Assembly (NCBI GenBank): GCA_937871585.1
Contig: CALMPJ010000183.1
Span: forward strand, 1 to 33,139
Length of the DNA stretch: 33,139 nt
Source of the DNA: an uncultured Acidobacteriota bacterium
GTDB lineage: Bacteria > Acidobacteriota > Blastocatellia > Pyrinomonadales > Pyrinomonadaceae
Direction: 5' to 3'
The notes below the pieces were generated by a model. It worked only from the letters and a program-made list of their open reading frames with translations, did no database searches and was not told the origin of the DNA. Shown here piece by piece: positions 15,889 to 24,454 of this stretch. Made by a program: the position numbers and the translations under genes. Position 1 is the stretch's first letter. Each line of letters starts with the position of its first letter.

Positions 15889-17284
15889 CATCGTCACCGG
15901 TAACGGCAGCTTTCGCGAACTCGATTGCCTGTTCGAGTTCGCTAATGCTGCCGTCAAGTTGCAGTTCGTAGGCTGCATCGAGGATCTCTTTGAAGATCGG
16001 CCCGGGCACAAGACCAATTTCGAGCAAATGCCGCCCTTGCAAGAGCGGTTTTGGGGCTTCCTTCTCGACTTGCAGCGAACGCGCTTTCTCGATGAACCAT
16101 TCCTGAGCCTCGGATCCAAAGACCATCTTGCCGCGGTCGCCATCTGGATAACGGCCGAGGCTGTCGGCCTTTGCGACACGATACAACAGGTCAGGTTCTA
16201 CCTTTCGCGCAAGCCTTCTAAACGCACCATCGCCGACCGGCGGCCTTGCTTTGTAAAACATTCCGGGTTTTAGGTGATAACGGACAAGCTCGATAATTTG
16301 GCCGCGAACATCGTAACCGTCGAGCTTATATACGCCGAGCCTGTTCAAGAATGACAATGTTGGTTCAACGCCAGCTTCGTCATGCCCACGCGAACGCACG
16401 CGGCCATCGACAAACTCTGTCGTTGGCGGTTTGCCTAGATCATGGCAAAGAGCACCGAGCATCACCGCAACTTTTCGTGCATGATCGAGATCGTCGATCA
16501 GCCGGCGAGCCTCATCCACAACCATCATTGTGTGCACATCAACGTCGCCCTCAGGATGCCATTCGGGTTCCTGAGGGACGTCGACGAGAGCCTGCAATTC
16601 TGGGAAAAGCTGCTTGATCGCACCAATTTCGTAAAGGAATCTGAGTCCGATCGAAGGCTCATTGGCTCTTAGTAAGAGCTTTTCGATCTCGCCCCAAATG
16701 CGTTCTTTCGCAATGTCTGACAGGTCTATGGTTGAGCAAAGTTCCCACGTTTCTTCGGCTACTTCGAAATTCAACCTTGCCGAAAACTGAGCAGCACGCA
16801 GCACTCGCAGCGAATCTTCCACGAAAGTCCTGTCTGACACATGCCGCAGAATCTTTCGTTTGATATCATCTCGACCGTCGTAGGGATCGACGATCTCGCC
16901 GGTGATCGCGTCTTTTAGGATCGCGTTCACGGTAAAATCTCGCCTCGAACATGCCTCTTTGAAAGACATATTTGGATCGCCCTCGACGATGAAACCGCGA
17001 TGGCCGCTTCCCTGCTTTCGCTCTCGACGCGGCAGGCTGACATCTATGCCGCCAGCCAGCTTATAAACCGCAAATGCTTCGCCTACAACATTTACCTCAC
17101 CTATCGACTCGATGATCTCACGAAGTTTTTCAGGATCGACACCGTAAACCTCAACGTCCCAATCCTTAGGCTCGACGCCCATCAACTCATCGCGAACACA
17201 TCCGCCATTGAGCATCGCTCGACCGCCTGAGCGATCGATCGATCGCACAAGTGCTAGCAGTTTATCGGGCAGCGGCGGAGTCAT
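15875..17284 (-). CDS. cca: CCA tRNA nucleotidyltransferase with HD domain
   Basis: A 469-residue class II nucleotidyltransferase that adds or repairs the CCA 3' end of tRNAs. The catalytic head has LNGGCVRDELMG and the metal-binding Asp41/Asp43 in KDWDVEVYG. Then come RRDFTVNAI and EDSLRVLRAAQFSARLNF (the nucleotide-selecting neck begins after it), and EKLL. A C-terminal HD phosphohydrolase domain has His251 and the His281-Asp282 pair in ALCHDLGKP, as in multifunctional E. coli-type enzymes. Poly(A) polymerase is a less likely alternative. It lies 41 bases after the kdpD N-terminal gene on the same strand and may share its transcript. It overlaps the convergent protease gene tail-to-tail. 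Confidence 0.92.
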   Translation of the reverse strand: MTPPLPDKLLALVRSIDRSGGRAMLNGGCVRDELMGVEPKDWDVEVYGVDPEKLREIIESIGEVNVVGEAFAVYKLAGGIDVSLPRRERKQGSGHRGFIVEGDPNMSFKEACSRRDFTVNAILKDAITGEIVDPYDGRDDIKRKILRHVSDRTFVEDSLRVLRAAQFSARLNFEVAEETWELCSTIDLSDIAKERIWGEIEKLLLRANEPSIGLRFLYEIGAIKQLFPELQALVDVPQEPEWHPEGDVDVHTMMVVDEARRLIDDLDHARKVAVMLGALCHDLGKPPTTEFVDGRVRSRGHDEAGVEPTLSFLNRLGVYKLDGYDVRGQIIELVRYHLKPGMFYKARPPVGDGAFRRLARKVEPDLLYRVAKADSLGRYPDGDRGKMVFGSEAQEWFIEKARSLQVEKEAPKPLLQGRHLLEIGLVPGPIFKEILDAAYELQLDGSISELEQAIEFAKAAVTGDDVTNT

Positions 17285-17325
17285 AACAGACAGTTTGCAC
17301 GACTGCGACGCCGCTTACAAATCGT

Positions 17326-18507
17326 CTATTTGTCGTCTTTGTTGAGAGGAATGACGTGAACAGCAGCGTCATCAACTTCGCGAAGAAATCTATTGATTAC
17401 CGAGCCATAGAAGAGGATCTGCCATCGCGACCGTGCGGACTGGCCAAAGATGACGTGCGTGATGCCATGTTCGCGTGCGTACTTGAGCAGTTCATCGGCA
17501 ACGTTGCCGCCCTTGAGCTTTACGACCTTGGCACCCAAGGTTTCCGCAAAGACAATATTCTCACGAAGAGCGGCGTATGACTTCGGATCGATACGTCCGA
17601 GTTCTTCGTTCGGTGTTTCCACATAGACCGCGAACCAATCATCCGCAGCGAGTCGACCGGCAATTCGCGCACCGGTTCTCAGCAGCTTCTTCGCACTTCC
17701 GCGAGAAGCCATACAAACCATCACTTTCTCAGGGATCACGGCGCTTTCCATCCCTTCGCGTTCGCGGTATTCGTGGTCCTGTGCTGATTGGAACTGAGCG
17801 ACGTGCCGAAGTGCAAGTTCCCTTAGAGTGGCGAGATTTCCCTTACGGAAAAAGTTGCTTAATGCCTGCTCGATCTTCTCGACCGAATAGATCTTGCCTT
17901 GCCGCAGCCTCGTTCGGAGCGTATCGACCGAAACGTCAACGTCAATGATCTCGTCAGCACGCTTAAAAAAGCAGTCCGGAACCGTCTCGCGAACTTGGAT
18001 ATTCGACGACCTCTGGACGACGTCGTTCAGCGACTCGATATGCTGAATATTAACCGCAGTTATGACTGAAATTCCTGCGTTGAGTATCTCAAGGATATCC
18101 TCGTAACGCTTTGGATTCTTGACGCCATCGAGATTGCTGTGAGCCAGTTCGTCGATAACGACCACTTGCGGCCGGCGACGGATAACGGCTTCGAGATCGA
18201 GTTCGCCAAAGACGTTTCCTCGGTACTCGATCTGCTTTAGCGGGATCGTTTCGAGTCCTTCGAGCTTTTCGATCGTGTCGGCACGTCCGTGTGTTTCGGC
18301 AACACCGACCACGATGTCGATGCCCTGCTTTCGCAGTTCGTGTGCGTCTTCCAGCATTTGGAATGTTTTGCCCACGCCGGCTGCGGCACCGATGTATATC
18401 CGTAGCTTAGCTCGCTCGCTATCCTGCACCAATTGCAGCAGCGACTCCGGCGACGGCCTTTCTCCATTCCGATTCGGAATAATGCTTGGTTCTGTATCTA
18501 CGAACAT
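17326..18507 (-). CDS. kdpD: KdpD N-terminal half: KdpD sensor domain plus universal-stress domain, stand-alone
   Basis: A 393-residue soluble protein equal to the cytoplasmic N-terminal part of KdpD. The KdpD domain has a Walker A (GAAAGVGKT, about residue 40) and Walker B (VVVIDELAHSN, about 115). It is followed by a universal-stress-protein domain (KVMVCMASRGSAKKLLRTGARIAG-type landmarks at about 265, DWFAVYVET, and HVIFGQSARSRW near 360). The protein stops where a normal KdpD would enter its four membrane helices. Those helices and the kinase are encoded separately at 27412-28521. It ends the kdpFABC transcript, 69 bases after kdpC. In KdpD this half modulates kinase/phosphatase balance and, in some Firmicutes, binds c-di-AMP. 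Confidence 0.9.
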   Translation of the reverse strand: MFVDTEPSIIPNRNGERPSPESLLQLVQDSERAKLRIYIGAAAGVGKTFQMLEDAHELRKQGIDIVVGVAETHGRADTIEKLEGLETIPLKQIEYRGNVFGELDLEAVIRRRPQVVVIDELAHSNLDGVKNPKRYEDILEILNAGISVITAVNIQHIESLNDVVQRSSNIQVRETVPDCFFKRADEIIDVDVSVDTLRTRLRQGKIYSVEKIEQALSNFFRKGNLATLRELALRHVAQFQSAQDHEYREREGMESAVIPEKVMVCMASRGSAKKLLRTGARIAGRLAADDWFAVYVETPNEELGRIDPKSYAALRENIVFAETLGAKVVKLKGGNVADELLKYAREHGITHVIFGQSARSRWQILFYGSVINRFLREVDDAAVHVIPLNKDDK

Positions 18508-18509
18508 AA

Positions 18510-18540
18510 CGATCTAGATCGCGGAGGACTTTGCCCTCCG
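18510..18540 (-). promoter_or_regulatory. Hairpin plus 12-bp palindrome just before the kdpD N-terminal gene
   Basis: Reading toward the gene, CGGAGG and CCTCCG form a 6-bp stem with a 7-base loop (18522-18540). The palindrome CGATCTAGATCG (18510-18521) follows at once, and the ATG comes 2 bases later. The only Shine-Dalgarno-like GGAGG is locked in the stem and lies about 28 bases from the start codon. The element may lower or condition translation of this cistron. Confidence 0.5.
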
Positions 18541-18576
18541 AAGAAAATTGCCAAAAAGTGGTTTCGAATCACCATA

Positions 18577-19152
18577 CTATTTTGCCTGAGGTTTCAATTT
18601 GTCGAGCTCAAGATTGAGAAGCAGCACATTCACACGCGGTTCGCCCAATACGCCAAGCTGCCTTTGCTCAGTGAACCTCGCTACGAGTTGGTCCAGTTCT
18701 GATTCGGACATACCGCGTTCCTTTGCGATGCGCGGGATTTGAAATGCCGCTGCCGCAGGCGTAATGTGCGGATCTAGGCCCGAACCGCTGGTAGTAACGA
18801 GATCTGCCGGTACCTGCTTGCCCGGGTTTTCTTCTTGGATGGTCTCGGCATCACCTGTGACACGCTTGATGAGCTTCTCGCTCGTCGGGCCGAGATTCGA
18901 ACCGCTCGACGCACTTGCGTCATAGCCGTTACCTGCGGCGCTCGGACGACCGTGAAAATATTTCGCAGACGTAAAGTTTTGCCCGATCAATTCCGAACCG
19001 ACGACCTCGCCTTTCTCATTCTTGATCAACGATCCATTTGCCTGATGCGGGAAAACGGTCTGACCGATCCCCCAAACGACAAACGGATAGCCGACACCGA
19101 GCACAACGGTCATTACCAAAATAACTAACACTGAAGTAACTAGGTCTTTCAT
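18577..19152 (-). CDS. kdpC: Potassium-transporting ATPase KdpC subunit
   Basis: A 191-residue KdpC with one N-terminal membrane helix (VTSVLVILVMTVVLGVGYPFVVWGI) and an extracytoplasmic domain. The family's signature stretches are present: GSELIGQNFTSAKYFHGRPSA, ASSGSNLGPT, PADLVTTSGSGLDPHITPAAAAFQ and RIAKERG. KdpC associates with KdpA/KdpB and raises ATP affinity of the pump. It lies 7 bases after kdpB with an AGGAAAG ribosome-binding site. Confidence 0.96.
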   Translation of the reverse strand: MKDLVTSVLVILVMTVVLGVGYPFVVWGIGQTVFPHQANGSLIKNEKGEVVGSELIGQNFTSAKYFHGRPSAAGNGYDASASSGSNLGPTSEKLIKRVTGDAETIQEENPGKQVPADLVTTSGSGLDPHITPAAAAFQIPRIAKERGMSESELDQLVARFTEQRQLGVLGEPRVNVLLLNLELDKLKPQAK

Positions 19153-19159
19153 ACTTTCC

Positions 19160-21202
19160 TTATGCGATACCGATCGCGGTTATGATCATATCGATCAGTT
19201 TGATCCCAATGAACGGAGCGACAAGGCCGCCGAGCCCGTAAACGAGCAAGTTCCTTTGCAGCAACGATGATGCCGACAACGGCCTGTATTTTACGCCTTT
19301 CAATGCAAGCGGTATCAAGCCGATGATGACGATCGCGTTGAATATCACAGCCGACAAGATCGCCGACTGCGGCGTTTTGAGGCCCATCACGTTCAGTGTG
19401 TCCAGCACAGGAAACGTCGCGGAGAACATTGCCGGAATGATCGCGAAATACTTTGCAACGTCATTCGCGATCGAGAATGTCGTTAATGCACCTCGCGTCA
19501 TCAGCAATTGTTTTCCGATCTCGACAACCTCGATCAGCTTTGTCGGGTTGCTGTCGAGATCGACCATATTTCCGGCTTCTTTCGCGGCCTGCGTGCCCGA
19601 GTTCATCGCGACGCCGACATCAGCTTGTGCCAATGCCGGTGCGTCATTGGTGCCGTCGCCAGTCATCGCGACGAGCTTGCCTTCGGCCTGCTCGCGTTTG
19701 ATAAGGGCCATCTTATCCTCCGGCTTTGCCTCGGCGAGGAAATCATCGACACCTGCTTCATTGGCGATCGATGCCGCCGTCAAAGGATTGTCGCCCGTGA
19801 TCATCACGGTCTTGATGCCCATCTGACGAAGCTGATCGAAACGCTCGCGCATGCCTTCTTTGACGATGTCCTTGAGGTAGATCACTCCCAGCGGCTGCTT
19901 TCGATCGGCAACAGCAAGCGGCGTTCCGCCCGCACGCGCGATGCGTTCGACTATTTCCTTTAGTTCGGAAGGCGATTGCGAGCCGTTTCCGTTTAGGTAT
20001 TTCTCAACAGCATCTACGGCACCCTTGCGAACCTCACGACCGTCAAGATCAACGCCCGACATTCTCGTTTGAGCCGTGAACGGAACAAACTTTGCTGACT
20101 CACCCAACTCTCCGATCTCGATGCTACGCGAACCATACTTTTGTTTCGCCAAGACGACGATCGACCGGCCCTCCGGCGTTTCGTCCGCAAGCGAAGAAAG
20201 CTGAGCCGCATCTGCCAGCCGATCAGCATCAATTCCAGGTAGCGGAATGAACTCCGTCGCCTGACGATTGCCAAGCGTAATTGTGCCTGTTTTATCGAGT
20301 AGCAGCGTGTTCACATCTCCGGCTGCTTCGACCGCACGACCGCTCATCGCAAGCACATTATGCTGAACCAGCCTGTTCATTCCCGCGATGCCGATCGCGG
20401 AAAGCAATGCGCCGATCGTCGTAGGTATCAGACATACAAGCAAGCTGACTAATACAAAGAGCGTCTGCGGCGAACCAGAATAGATCGCAAATGGTTGTAG
20501 AGTTACAACTGCTAACAGAAAGATGATCGTCAGTCCCGCGAGCAGAATATTCAGCGCGATCTCATTCGGAGTTTTCTGCCGCGAAGCACCTTCGACAAGC
20601 GAGATCATCCGATCAAGAAACGTCTCGCCCGGATTCGATGTGATCCGAACCTTTAGCCAGTCGGACAGAACACGAGTGCCGCCAGTAACGGCAGATCGGT
20701 CGCCGCCCGATTCGCGGATGACAGGTGCAGATTCGCCCGTGATCGCGGATTCGTCAACAGATGCCACGCCTTCGATCACCTCTCCGTCGCCCGGAATAAA
20801 GTCGCCTGCTTCGACCAGCACGATGTCATCTTTGCGAAGACTAGGTGCCGGGACGATCTCGGTCGAACCGTTTTTCAGCAGTTTTGCAGTTGTTTCGGTT
20901 CTTGACCTTCGCAGCGAATCGGCCTGCGCCTTGCCTCGGCCCTCGGCCATTGCTTCTGCGAAATTCGCAAACAGCACGGTGAACCACAGCCAAACAGTGA
21001 TCTGAAGCTCGAATCCAAAGCTGCCTACAGCATTTGGCCAAATGAGATTCGCTATCATGCGGACAGTTAGAAATGCGGCGCCGACCTCGACGACCAGCAT
21101 CACCGGATTTCGCATCATCGAGATCGGATTCAACTTATTGATCGAATCCAACACGGCCTGCGAGATTATCTTAGCGTCCCAAAGTGAAATTGCCTTCTTC
21201 AT
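19160..21202 (-). CDS. kdpB: Potassium-transporting P-type ATPase KdpB subunit
   Basis: A 680-residue catalytic subunit, normal in length. It has the actuator-domain TGES at 155-158, in which Ser158 corresponds to the inhibitory phosphorylation site of E. coli KdpB. The phosphorylated Asp303 is in DKTGTIT, with the hinge [21 protein letters not shown] and the membrane helices around [17 protein letters not shown]. It couples ATP hydrolysis to K+ entering through KdpA. It starts 2 bases after the kdpA stop. No key residue is missing. Confidence 0.97.
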   Translation of the reverse strand: MKKAISLWDAKIISQAVLDSINKLNPISMMRNPVMLVVEVGAAFLTVRMIANLIWPNAVGSFGFELQITVWLWFTVLFANFAEAMAEGRGKAQADSLRRSRTETTAKLLKNGSTEIVPAPSLRKDDIVLVEAGDFIPGDGEVIEGVASVDESAITGESAPVIRESGGDRSAVTGGTRVLSDWLKVRITSNPGETFLDRMISLVEGASRQKTPNEIALNILLAGLTIIFLLAVVTLQPFAIYSGSPQTLFVLVSLLVCLIPTTIGALLSAIGIAGMNRLVQHNVLAMSGRAVEAAGDVNTLLLDKTGTITLGNRQATEFIPLPGIDADRLADAAQLSSLADETPEGRSIVVLAKQKYGSRSIEIGELGESAKFVPFTAQTRMSGVDLDGREVRKGAVDAVEKYLNGNGSQSPSELKEIVERIARAGGTPLAVADRKQPLGVIYLKDIVKEGMRERFDQLRQMGIKTVMITGDNPLTAASIANEAGVDDFLAEAKPEDKMALIKREQAEGKLVAMTGDGTNDAPALAQADVGVAMNSGTQAAKEAGNMVDLDSNPTKLIEVVEIGKQLLMTRGALTTFSIANDVAKYFAIIPAMFSATFPVLDTLNVMGLKTPQSAILSAVIFNAIVIIGLIPLALKGVKYRPLSASSLLQRNLLVYGLGGLVAPFIGIKLIDMIITAIGIA

Positions 21203-21204
21203 AA

Positions 21205-23007
21205 CTAAAATGTCTGTCCAGCTATCATCTGGAAATGTTCGAGTATCGGTGACAAGCTCAATACCGGAAAGAATGTGAGTGCTCCGACGATCAAGACAAT
21301 GCTGACGAGCAGCACCGTGAAGAGCGGAGTTGTGACCGGAAATGTTCCAAGACTCGCTGGAACTTGCTTCTTGCGTGCCAAATTGCCCGCGATAGCCAAC
21401 ACCGGAATGATCATTAGAAATCGACCGGCAAGCATCGCAATTCCAATGGTCGTGTTGTACCAGAGCGTATTTGCACTGATCCCTGCAAACGCCGAACCGT
21501 TATTGCCGGTACCGGACGTGAACGCGTAGAGTATCTCGCTCAGGCCATGAGCACCTTGATTATTCAAGGATGTCAGGCCGAACTCCGGCGACAAGACCGA
21601 GACCGCGGTCAACACTAAAATTACCAACGGAAAGATGAGAGCGTAGAGCATCGCTATCTGAACGTCGTACGCCTCGATCTTTTTGCCGAGATATTCCGGT
21701 GTACGGCCGACCATAAGGCCTGCGATGAATACTGTCAGTATGATCATCACCAGAATTCCGTACATGCCAGCACCGACTCCGCCGAAGATCACCTCGCCTA
21801 GTTGAATATTCACTAGCGGAACTATGCCGCCGAGCGGCGTGAAGCTATCGTGCATTGAGTTCACTGCTCCGCACGAAGCCGCTGTTGTGATCGTTGCGAA
21901 CAGGGCTGAATTCACGACGCCAAATCGCGTCTCTTTGCCTTCGAAGTTGCCGCCAACGACCGTCTGGTCGACGTTTGTCGGATAGATCGGATTGCCGCGA
22001 GATTCTGCCCAATATGATGTGACTGTACCGGCAAAAAACAGCAACGCCATCGCCGCAAACACTGCCCAACCGTGGCCCTGCGAACCGACCATTCGGCCTA
22101 GCGTATAGGTCAATCCGGCCGGGATCAGGAAGATCAGCAGCATCTGAATGAGATTCGACAATGGCGTCGGATTCTCATAAGGATGAGCTGAATTTGCGTT
22201 AAAGAAACCGCCACCATTCGTGCCCAGCATCTTGATCGCAAGCTGCGATGCGACCGGCCCCTGAGCGATCGATTGCGTGTCGATGGTTTTGTCTTCTTTG
22301 GCGTTCTCGCCGTCGTCGTCTTTTATGACGTTACCGTCGTCGTCCTTCTTATCGATCTGAACTACAAATGTGTCGTTCAGTTTCGCGGTGTCGTATGAAT
22401 TGAAATTCTGTACGACGCCTTGCGACATAAAGAACACCGCTGCCAGAAATGACAACGGCAACAGGACGTACGCCGTGCCGCGATAAAGATCGACCCAAAA
22501 ATTGCCAAGCTTATCTGTCTCGCGACGAGCGATGCCGCGAATGAACACGATCGCCAACGCCATACCGACAGCCGCCGACGCGAAATTCTGTATCGTCAGG
22601 CCGGCCATTTGAGTGGCGTAAGACATCGTCGCTTCGCCGACATAGCCTTGCCAGTTCGTGTTCGTAACGAACGAAACTGCCGTGTTGAAGGACGAATCAG
22701 CCGATGGACCCGCGAACTCTTGCGGATTCAGCGGCAGAATTCCCTGCAGCCGCTGTACTGCATATAGTGCGAGCGACGAAACGAGGCTGAACATCAACAT
22801 GGCAACGCCATACTGTTTCCAGTTCATTTCGTTCGCAGGATCGATGCGTAGCAATTTATAAAACAGTCGCTCGATCGAACCGAAAACGCGATTGAGCAAG
22901 TGCGCTTCTCCGTTGTAAACCTTCTGCAAAAAGATGCCGACCGGTTTGGTGAGCAGAAGCACCAAGCCGAAGAATATTAGTATTTGTATAATGCCGTTCG
23001 CGGTCAT
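21205..23007 (-). CDS. kdpA: Potassium-transporting ATPase KdpA subunit, with acidic loop insertion
   Basis: A 600-residue channel-like subunit. The four selectivity-filter loops are intact: [11 protein letters not shown] (Gln120), [21 protein letters not shown] (about 261-281), [16 protein letters not shown] and [11 protein letters not shown]. It is about 40 residues longer than E. coli KdpA. Most of the excess is an acidic insert at about residues 215-245 that contains two DDDG repeats, placed just before the second filter loop. The gene starts 1 base after kdpF. Confidence 0.97.
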   Translation of the reverse strand: MTANGIIQILIFFGLVLLLTKPVGIFLQKVYNGEAHLLNRVFGSIERLFYKLLRIDPANEMNWKQYGVAMLMFSLVSSLALYAVQRLQGILPLNPQEFAGPSADSSFNTAVSFVTNTNWQGYVGEATMSYATQMAGLTIQNFASAAVGMALAIVFIRGIARRETDKLGNFWVDLYRGTAYVLLPLSFLAAVFFMSQGVVQNFNSYDTAKLNDTFVVQIDKKDDDGNVIKDDDGENAKEDKTIDTQSIAQGPVASQLAIKMLGTNGGGFFNANSAHPYENPTPLSNLIQMLLIFLIPAGLTYTLGRMVGSQGHGWAVFAAMALLFFAGTVTSYWAESRGNPIYPTNVDQTVVGGNFEGKETRFGVVNSALFATITTAASCGAVNSMHDSFTPLGGIVPLVNIQLGEVIFGGVGAGMYGILVMIILTVFIAGLMVGRTPEYLGKKIEAYDVQIAMLYALIFPLVILVLTAVSVLSPEFGLTSLNNQGAHGLSEILYAFTSGTGNNGSAFAGISANTLWYNTTIGIAMLAGRFLMIIPVLAIAGNLARKKQVPASLGTFPVTTPLFTVLLVSIVLIVGALTFFPVLSLSPILEHFQMIAGQTF

Positions 23008-23008
23008 A

Positions 23009-23098
23009 TCAGAATTTTTCCGGACGCAGCAATGCGTAGATCAAGTAAATTGCCAAGAGCACGGTGCATATCAGTGCAAAAACAGTTTCTATGTTCAT
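23009..23098 (-). CDS. kdpF: KdpF, small stabilising subunit of the Kdp pump
   Basis: A 29-residue single membrane helix ending YALLRPEKF, the recognisable KdpF C-terminus. It stabilises the KdpABC complex by sitting between KdpA and the lipid. It has a strong ribosome-binding site (AGGAGG, 23105-23110). Its stop lies 1 base before the kdpA ATG, and its start overlaps the stop of the 33-residue upstream gene (ATGA). Confidence 0.9.
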   Translation of the reverse strand: MNIETVFALICTVLLAIYLIYALLRPEKF

Positions 23099-23196
23099 TT
23101 GTCGCCTCCTTTTCGGAGTGCATCGCAGACTGCGATGTACCCGATAGCGATCAGAAAGAAACCGACGATGACTCCGATGTAGATAAGATCGATCAT
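23095..23196 (-). CDS. 33-residue single-TM protein encoded directly upstream of kdpF
   Basis: The ORF starts MIDLIYIGVIVGFFLIAIGY, a single hydrophobic helix, and ends with a short cytosolic-looking tail, CDALRKGGDK. Its ATG comes 4 bases after the stop of the barrel-protein gene, and its TGA overlaps the kdpF ATG, so it fits into the operon without a gap. The kdpF ribosome-binding site lies inside it. Small one-helix proteins with a Cys-acidic-x-Leu motif after the helix occur upstream of kdpF/kdpA in other bacteria, to my knowledge without assigned function. A KdpF-like accessory helix of the pump is a reasonable guess. Confidence 0.7.
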   Translation of the reverse strand: MIDLIYIGVIVGFFLIAIGYIAVCDALRKGGDK

Positions 23197-23200
23197 TTCT

Positions 23201-23908
23201 TTAGTTAAAGTTGTAGCCGAGCTCGAATAGAAAAAAGTGATTTCCTTGAGTTGCCTGTCCGTTGCCGATGGAATACGACCAGTACGTCGTCACTTTCGGA
23301 TGCGGCTTATAAATAACGCCGGGCGTAAAGTAGCCCGCTGAGTGTCGTCCGGTGATCCAATCCGCTGCGAACGTCAGTTTGTCGTTAACAGCATGTTCGA
23401 CTCCGAATTGTCCGCCGGACCGCACGGCTTTTGCTGCGAATACATTCTTACTCGCTACATATCCGCCCGCCGTAAGTCGTGTCTTGTCGAAAGTCTTACT
23501 TACCGCAAGGTACGACCAAGTGCCGATGTTGTAGCTTCGGTTTCGAACCGGAATGTAGATATTGCTGCCAGCAATAACCGAAACGTCCTTCTTTCTAGGC
23601 TGATAGGCCCGCCATTTCACAGTCGGGACGATCGTCGTCGAATCACTGCCCGGCTGAATATTGCCGATAACATTTACGCCAACTTCCACATTGCCGCCGA
23701 CACCGACGACAAGCCGCGGAACAAAACCTGAGAATCGTGCAAAATCATTTGTTCGATCGATCTTGAACGCAGCGTCGAGTTCGACATAGACCTTGCCTTG
23801 GTCCAATACGTCAACTGTCGGCACGTTAAAGATCGTCTGCTGTGAGTGAGCGGCGCTAACAAGGCCGCAAAGTAAGATCGATATAAAAGCTAATTTCTTC
23901 ATTTCCAT
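23201..23908 (-). CDS. Probable outer-membrane beta-barrel protein in the kdp operon
   Basis: A 235-residue protein with a signal peptide (cleavage near residue 23, AAHSQ). Alternating polar/hydrophobic strands run to the C-terminus, ending FLFELGYNFN with aromatic and hydrophobic positions typical of the last strand of an outer-membrane barrel. Many Tyr/Trp/Gly residues fit aromatic girdles (KVTTYWSYSIGNGQ). About ten strands can be counted. I cannot assign a porin family. Two in-frame ATGs exist (23908 and 23902). The second overlaps the stop of the preceding gene; the first has the better upstream GAGA. Its place inside the kdp operon suggests an outer-membrane route for, or response to, K+ limitation. 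Confidence 0.7.
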   Translation of the reverse strand: MEMKKLAFISILLCGLVSAAHSQQTIFNVPTVDVLDQGKVYVELDAAFKIDRTNDFARFSGFVPRLVVGVGGNVEVGVNVIGNIQPGSDSTTIVPTVKWRAYQPRKKDVSVIAGSNIYIPVRNRSYNIGTWSYLAVSKTFDKTRLTAGGYVASKNVFAAKAVRSGGQFGVEHAVNDKLTFAADWITGRHSAGYFTPGVIYKPHPKVTTYWSYSIGNGQATQGNHFFLFELGYNFN

Positions 23909-24189
23909 TTATCTTTCTCGGCTTCATCCATAAAAGCCGCACCTGCCATCATCATTGGAATAGCTGCGATCAACATTAATGCGCCGACGTTGTCGAGGAT
24001 CGTGTCGCGGCCGGCGACTGCATGAACGAGAACGCACATCAAGCCGAAGACGATGAAGGCGATTCCGCCAAATATCCCGAGACCTGCTCCTACCGAGCAG
24101 ATTCGCGGACTTAGTAATTTCGTTCGCTGTATTACGTTTGTGGCCGGCTGATGTGTGAGATGGCCATCCTTTAGAATTTCCGTATCCAT
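23899..24189 (-). CDS. Two-TM small membrane protein, first gene of the kdp operon
   Basis: A 96-residue protein with a polar N-terminal 30 residues and two membrane helices (GLGIFGGIAFIVFGLMCVLVHAV and VGALMLIAAIPMMMAGAAFM), ending MDEAEKDKWK. The last 47 residues align without gaps to the 79-residue protein at 26379-26618: G-L, H-x-V, D, G, L-I-x-x-I-P, M-x-x-G and M-D all match. I know no function. It overlaps the barrel-protein gene and has its own KdpE-like promoter. An accessory or regulatory subunit for K+ uptake is inferred. Confidence 0.72.
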   Translation of the reverse strand: MDTEILKDGHLTHQPATNVIQRTKLLSPRICSVGAGLGIFGGIAFIVFGLMCVLVHAVAGRDTILDNVGALMLIAAIPMMMAGAAFMDEAEKDKWK

Positions 24190-24228
24190 AATGCCTCTGT
24201 CGAGCCGATCATCGGCCTGACAGGTTTG

Positions 24229-24287
24229 AGAATATCGATATGAAAATAAGAAGTTACTAAGGCTGTCATAAAAAGTTCGTAAGGATT
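24229..24287 (-). promoter_or_regulatory. KdpE-like operator and promoter of the kdp operon
   Basis: On the plus strand the tandem 11-mers TCATAAAAAGT (24266-24276) and TCGTAAGGATT (24277-24287) form the operator. Reading toward the gene they become two TTTAYG half-sites 11 bp apart. A -10-like TATTCT lies at 24234-24229, 32 bases from the operator edge, with a poor -35 (GTAACT, 24257-24252). Weak -35 plus adjacent operator is the layout of an activator-dependent promoter. Confidence 0.6.
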
Positions 24288-24317
24288 TTCACCCGCGATA
24301 GATCGTCGTCAGCACGC

Positions 24318-24376
24318 CATCTTTATGAAATCTTTATGACTTTCTTATTGTTTCTTAACTAGTGAAACAATAGAAT
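24318..24376 (+). promoter_or_regulatory. KdpE-like operator and sigma-70 promoter of the permease gene
   Basis: CTTTATGA occurs twice, at 24321-24328 and 24332-24339, exactly 11 bp apart. Downstream are TTGTTT (24348-24353), a 17-base spacer and TAGAAT (24371-24376). The -10 starts 32 bases after the operator edge. A 9-bp inverted repeat (TATTGTTTC, GAAACAATA; 24346-24372) spans the promoter and may bind a second regulator. Confidence 0.62.
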
Positions 24377-24416
24377 TGTCTCTTTCCGTTGCGATACGAA
24401 TTGTACGGAAACAGGA

Positions 24417-24441
24417 GGCGCGATCTGAGATCGATCGTGCC
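24417..24441 (+). promoter_or_regulatory. Leader hairpin before the permease start codon
   Basis: GGCGCGATC (24417-24425) and GATCGTGCC (24433-24441) pair over 9 bp (one G-U). The only good Shine-Dalgarno, AGGAGG (24413-24418), overlaps the 5' foot of the stem and lies 36 bases from the ATG. No earlier in-frame start is possible because TAA occurs at 24443. Folding would bring AGGA closer to the ATG, so the hairpin may condition translation. Confidence 0.4.
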
Positions 24442-24454
24442 TTAATTACGTTTT

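Noticed and set aside
17317..17333. Inverted repeat ACAAAT-CGTCT-ATTTGT at the kdpD N-terminal stop codon
   Set aside because: AT-rich 6-bp stem without a T run in either direction; too weak for a terminator.
17356..18702. Plus-strand ORFs opposite the kdpD N-terminal half and kdpC
   Set aside because: They mirror the coding frame of the minus-strand genes and carry no recognisable features.
24190..24454. c-di-AMP (ydaO-type) riboswitch ahead of the permease
   Set aside because: I looked for its conserved core and long pseudoknotted layout and did not find them; the predicted transcript leader of about 70 bases is also too short.
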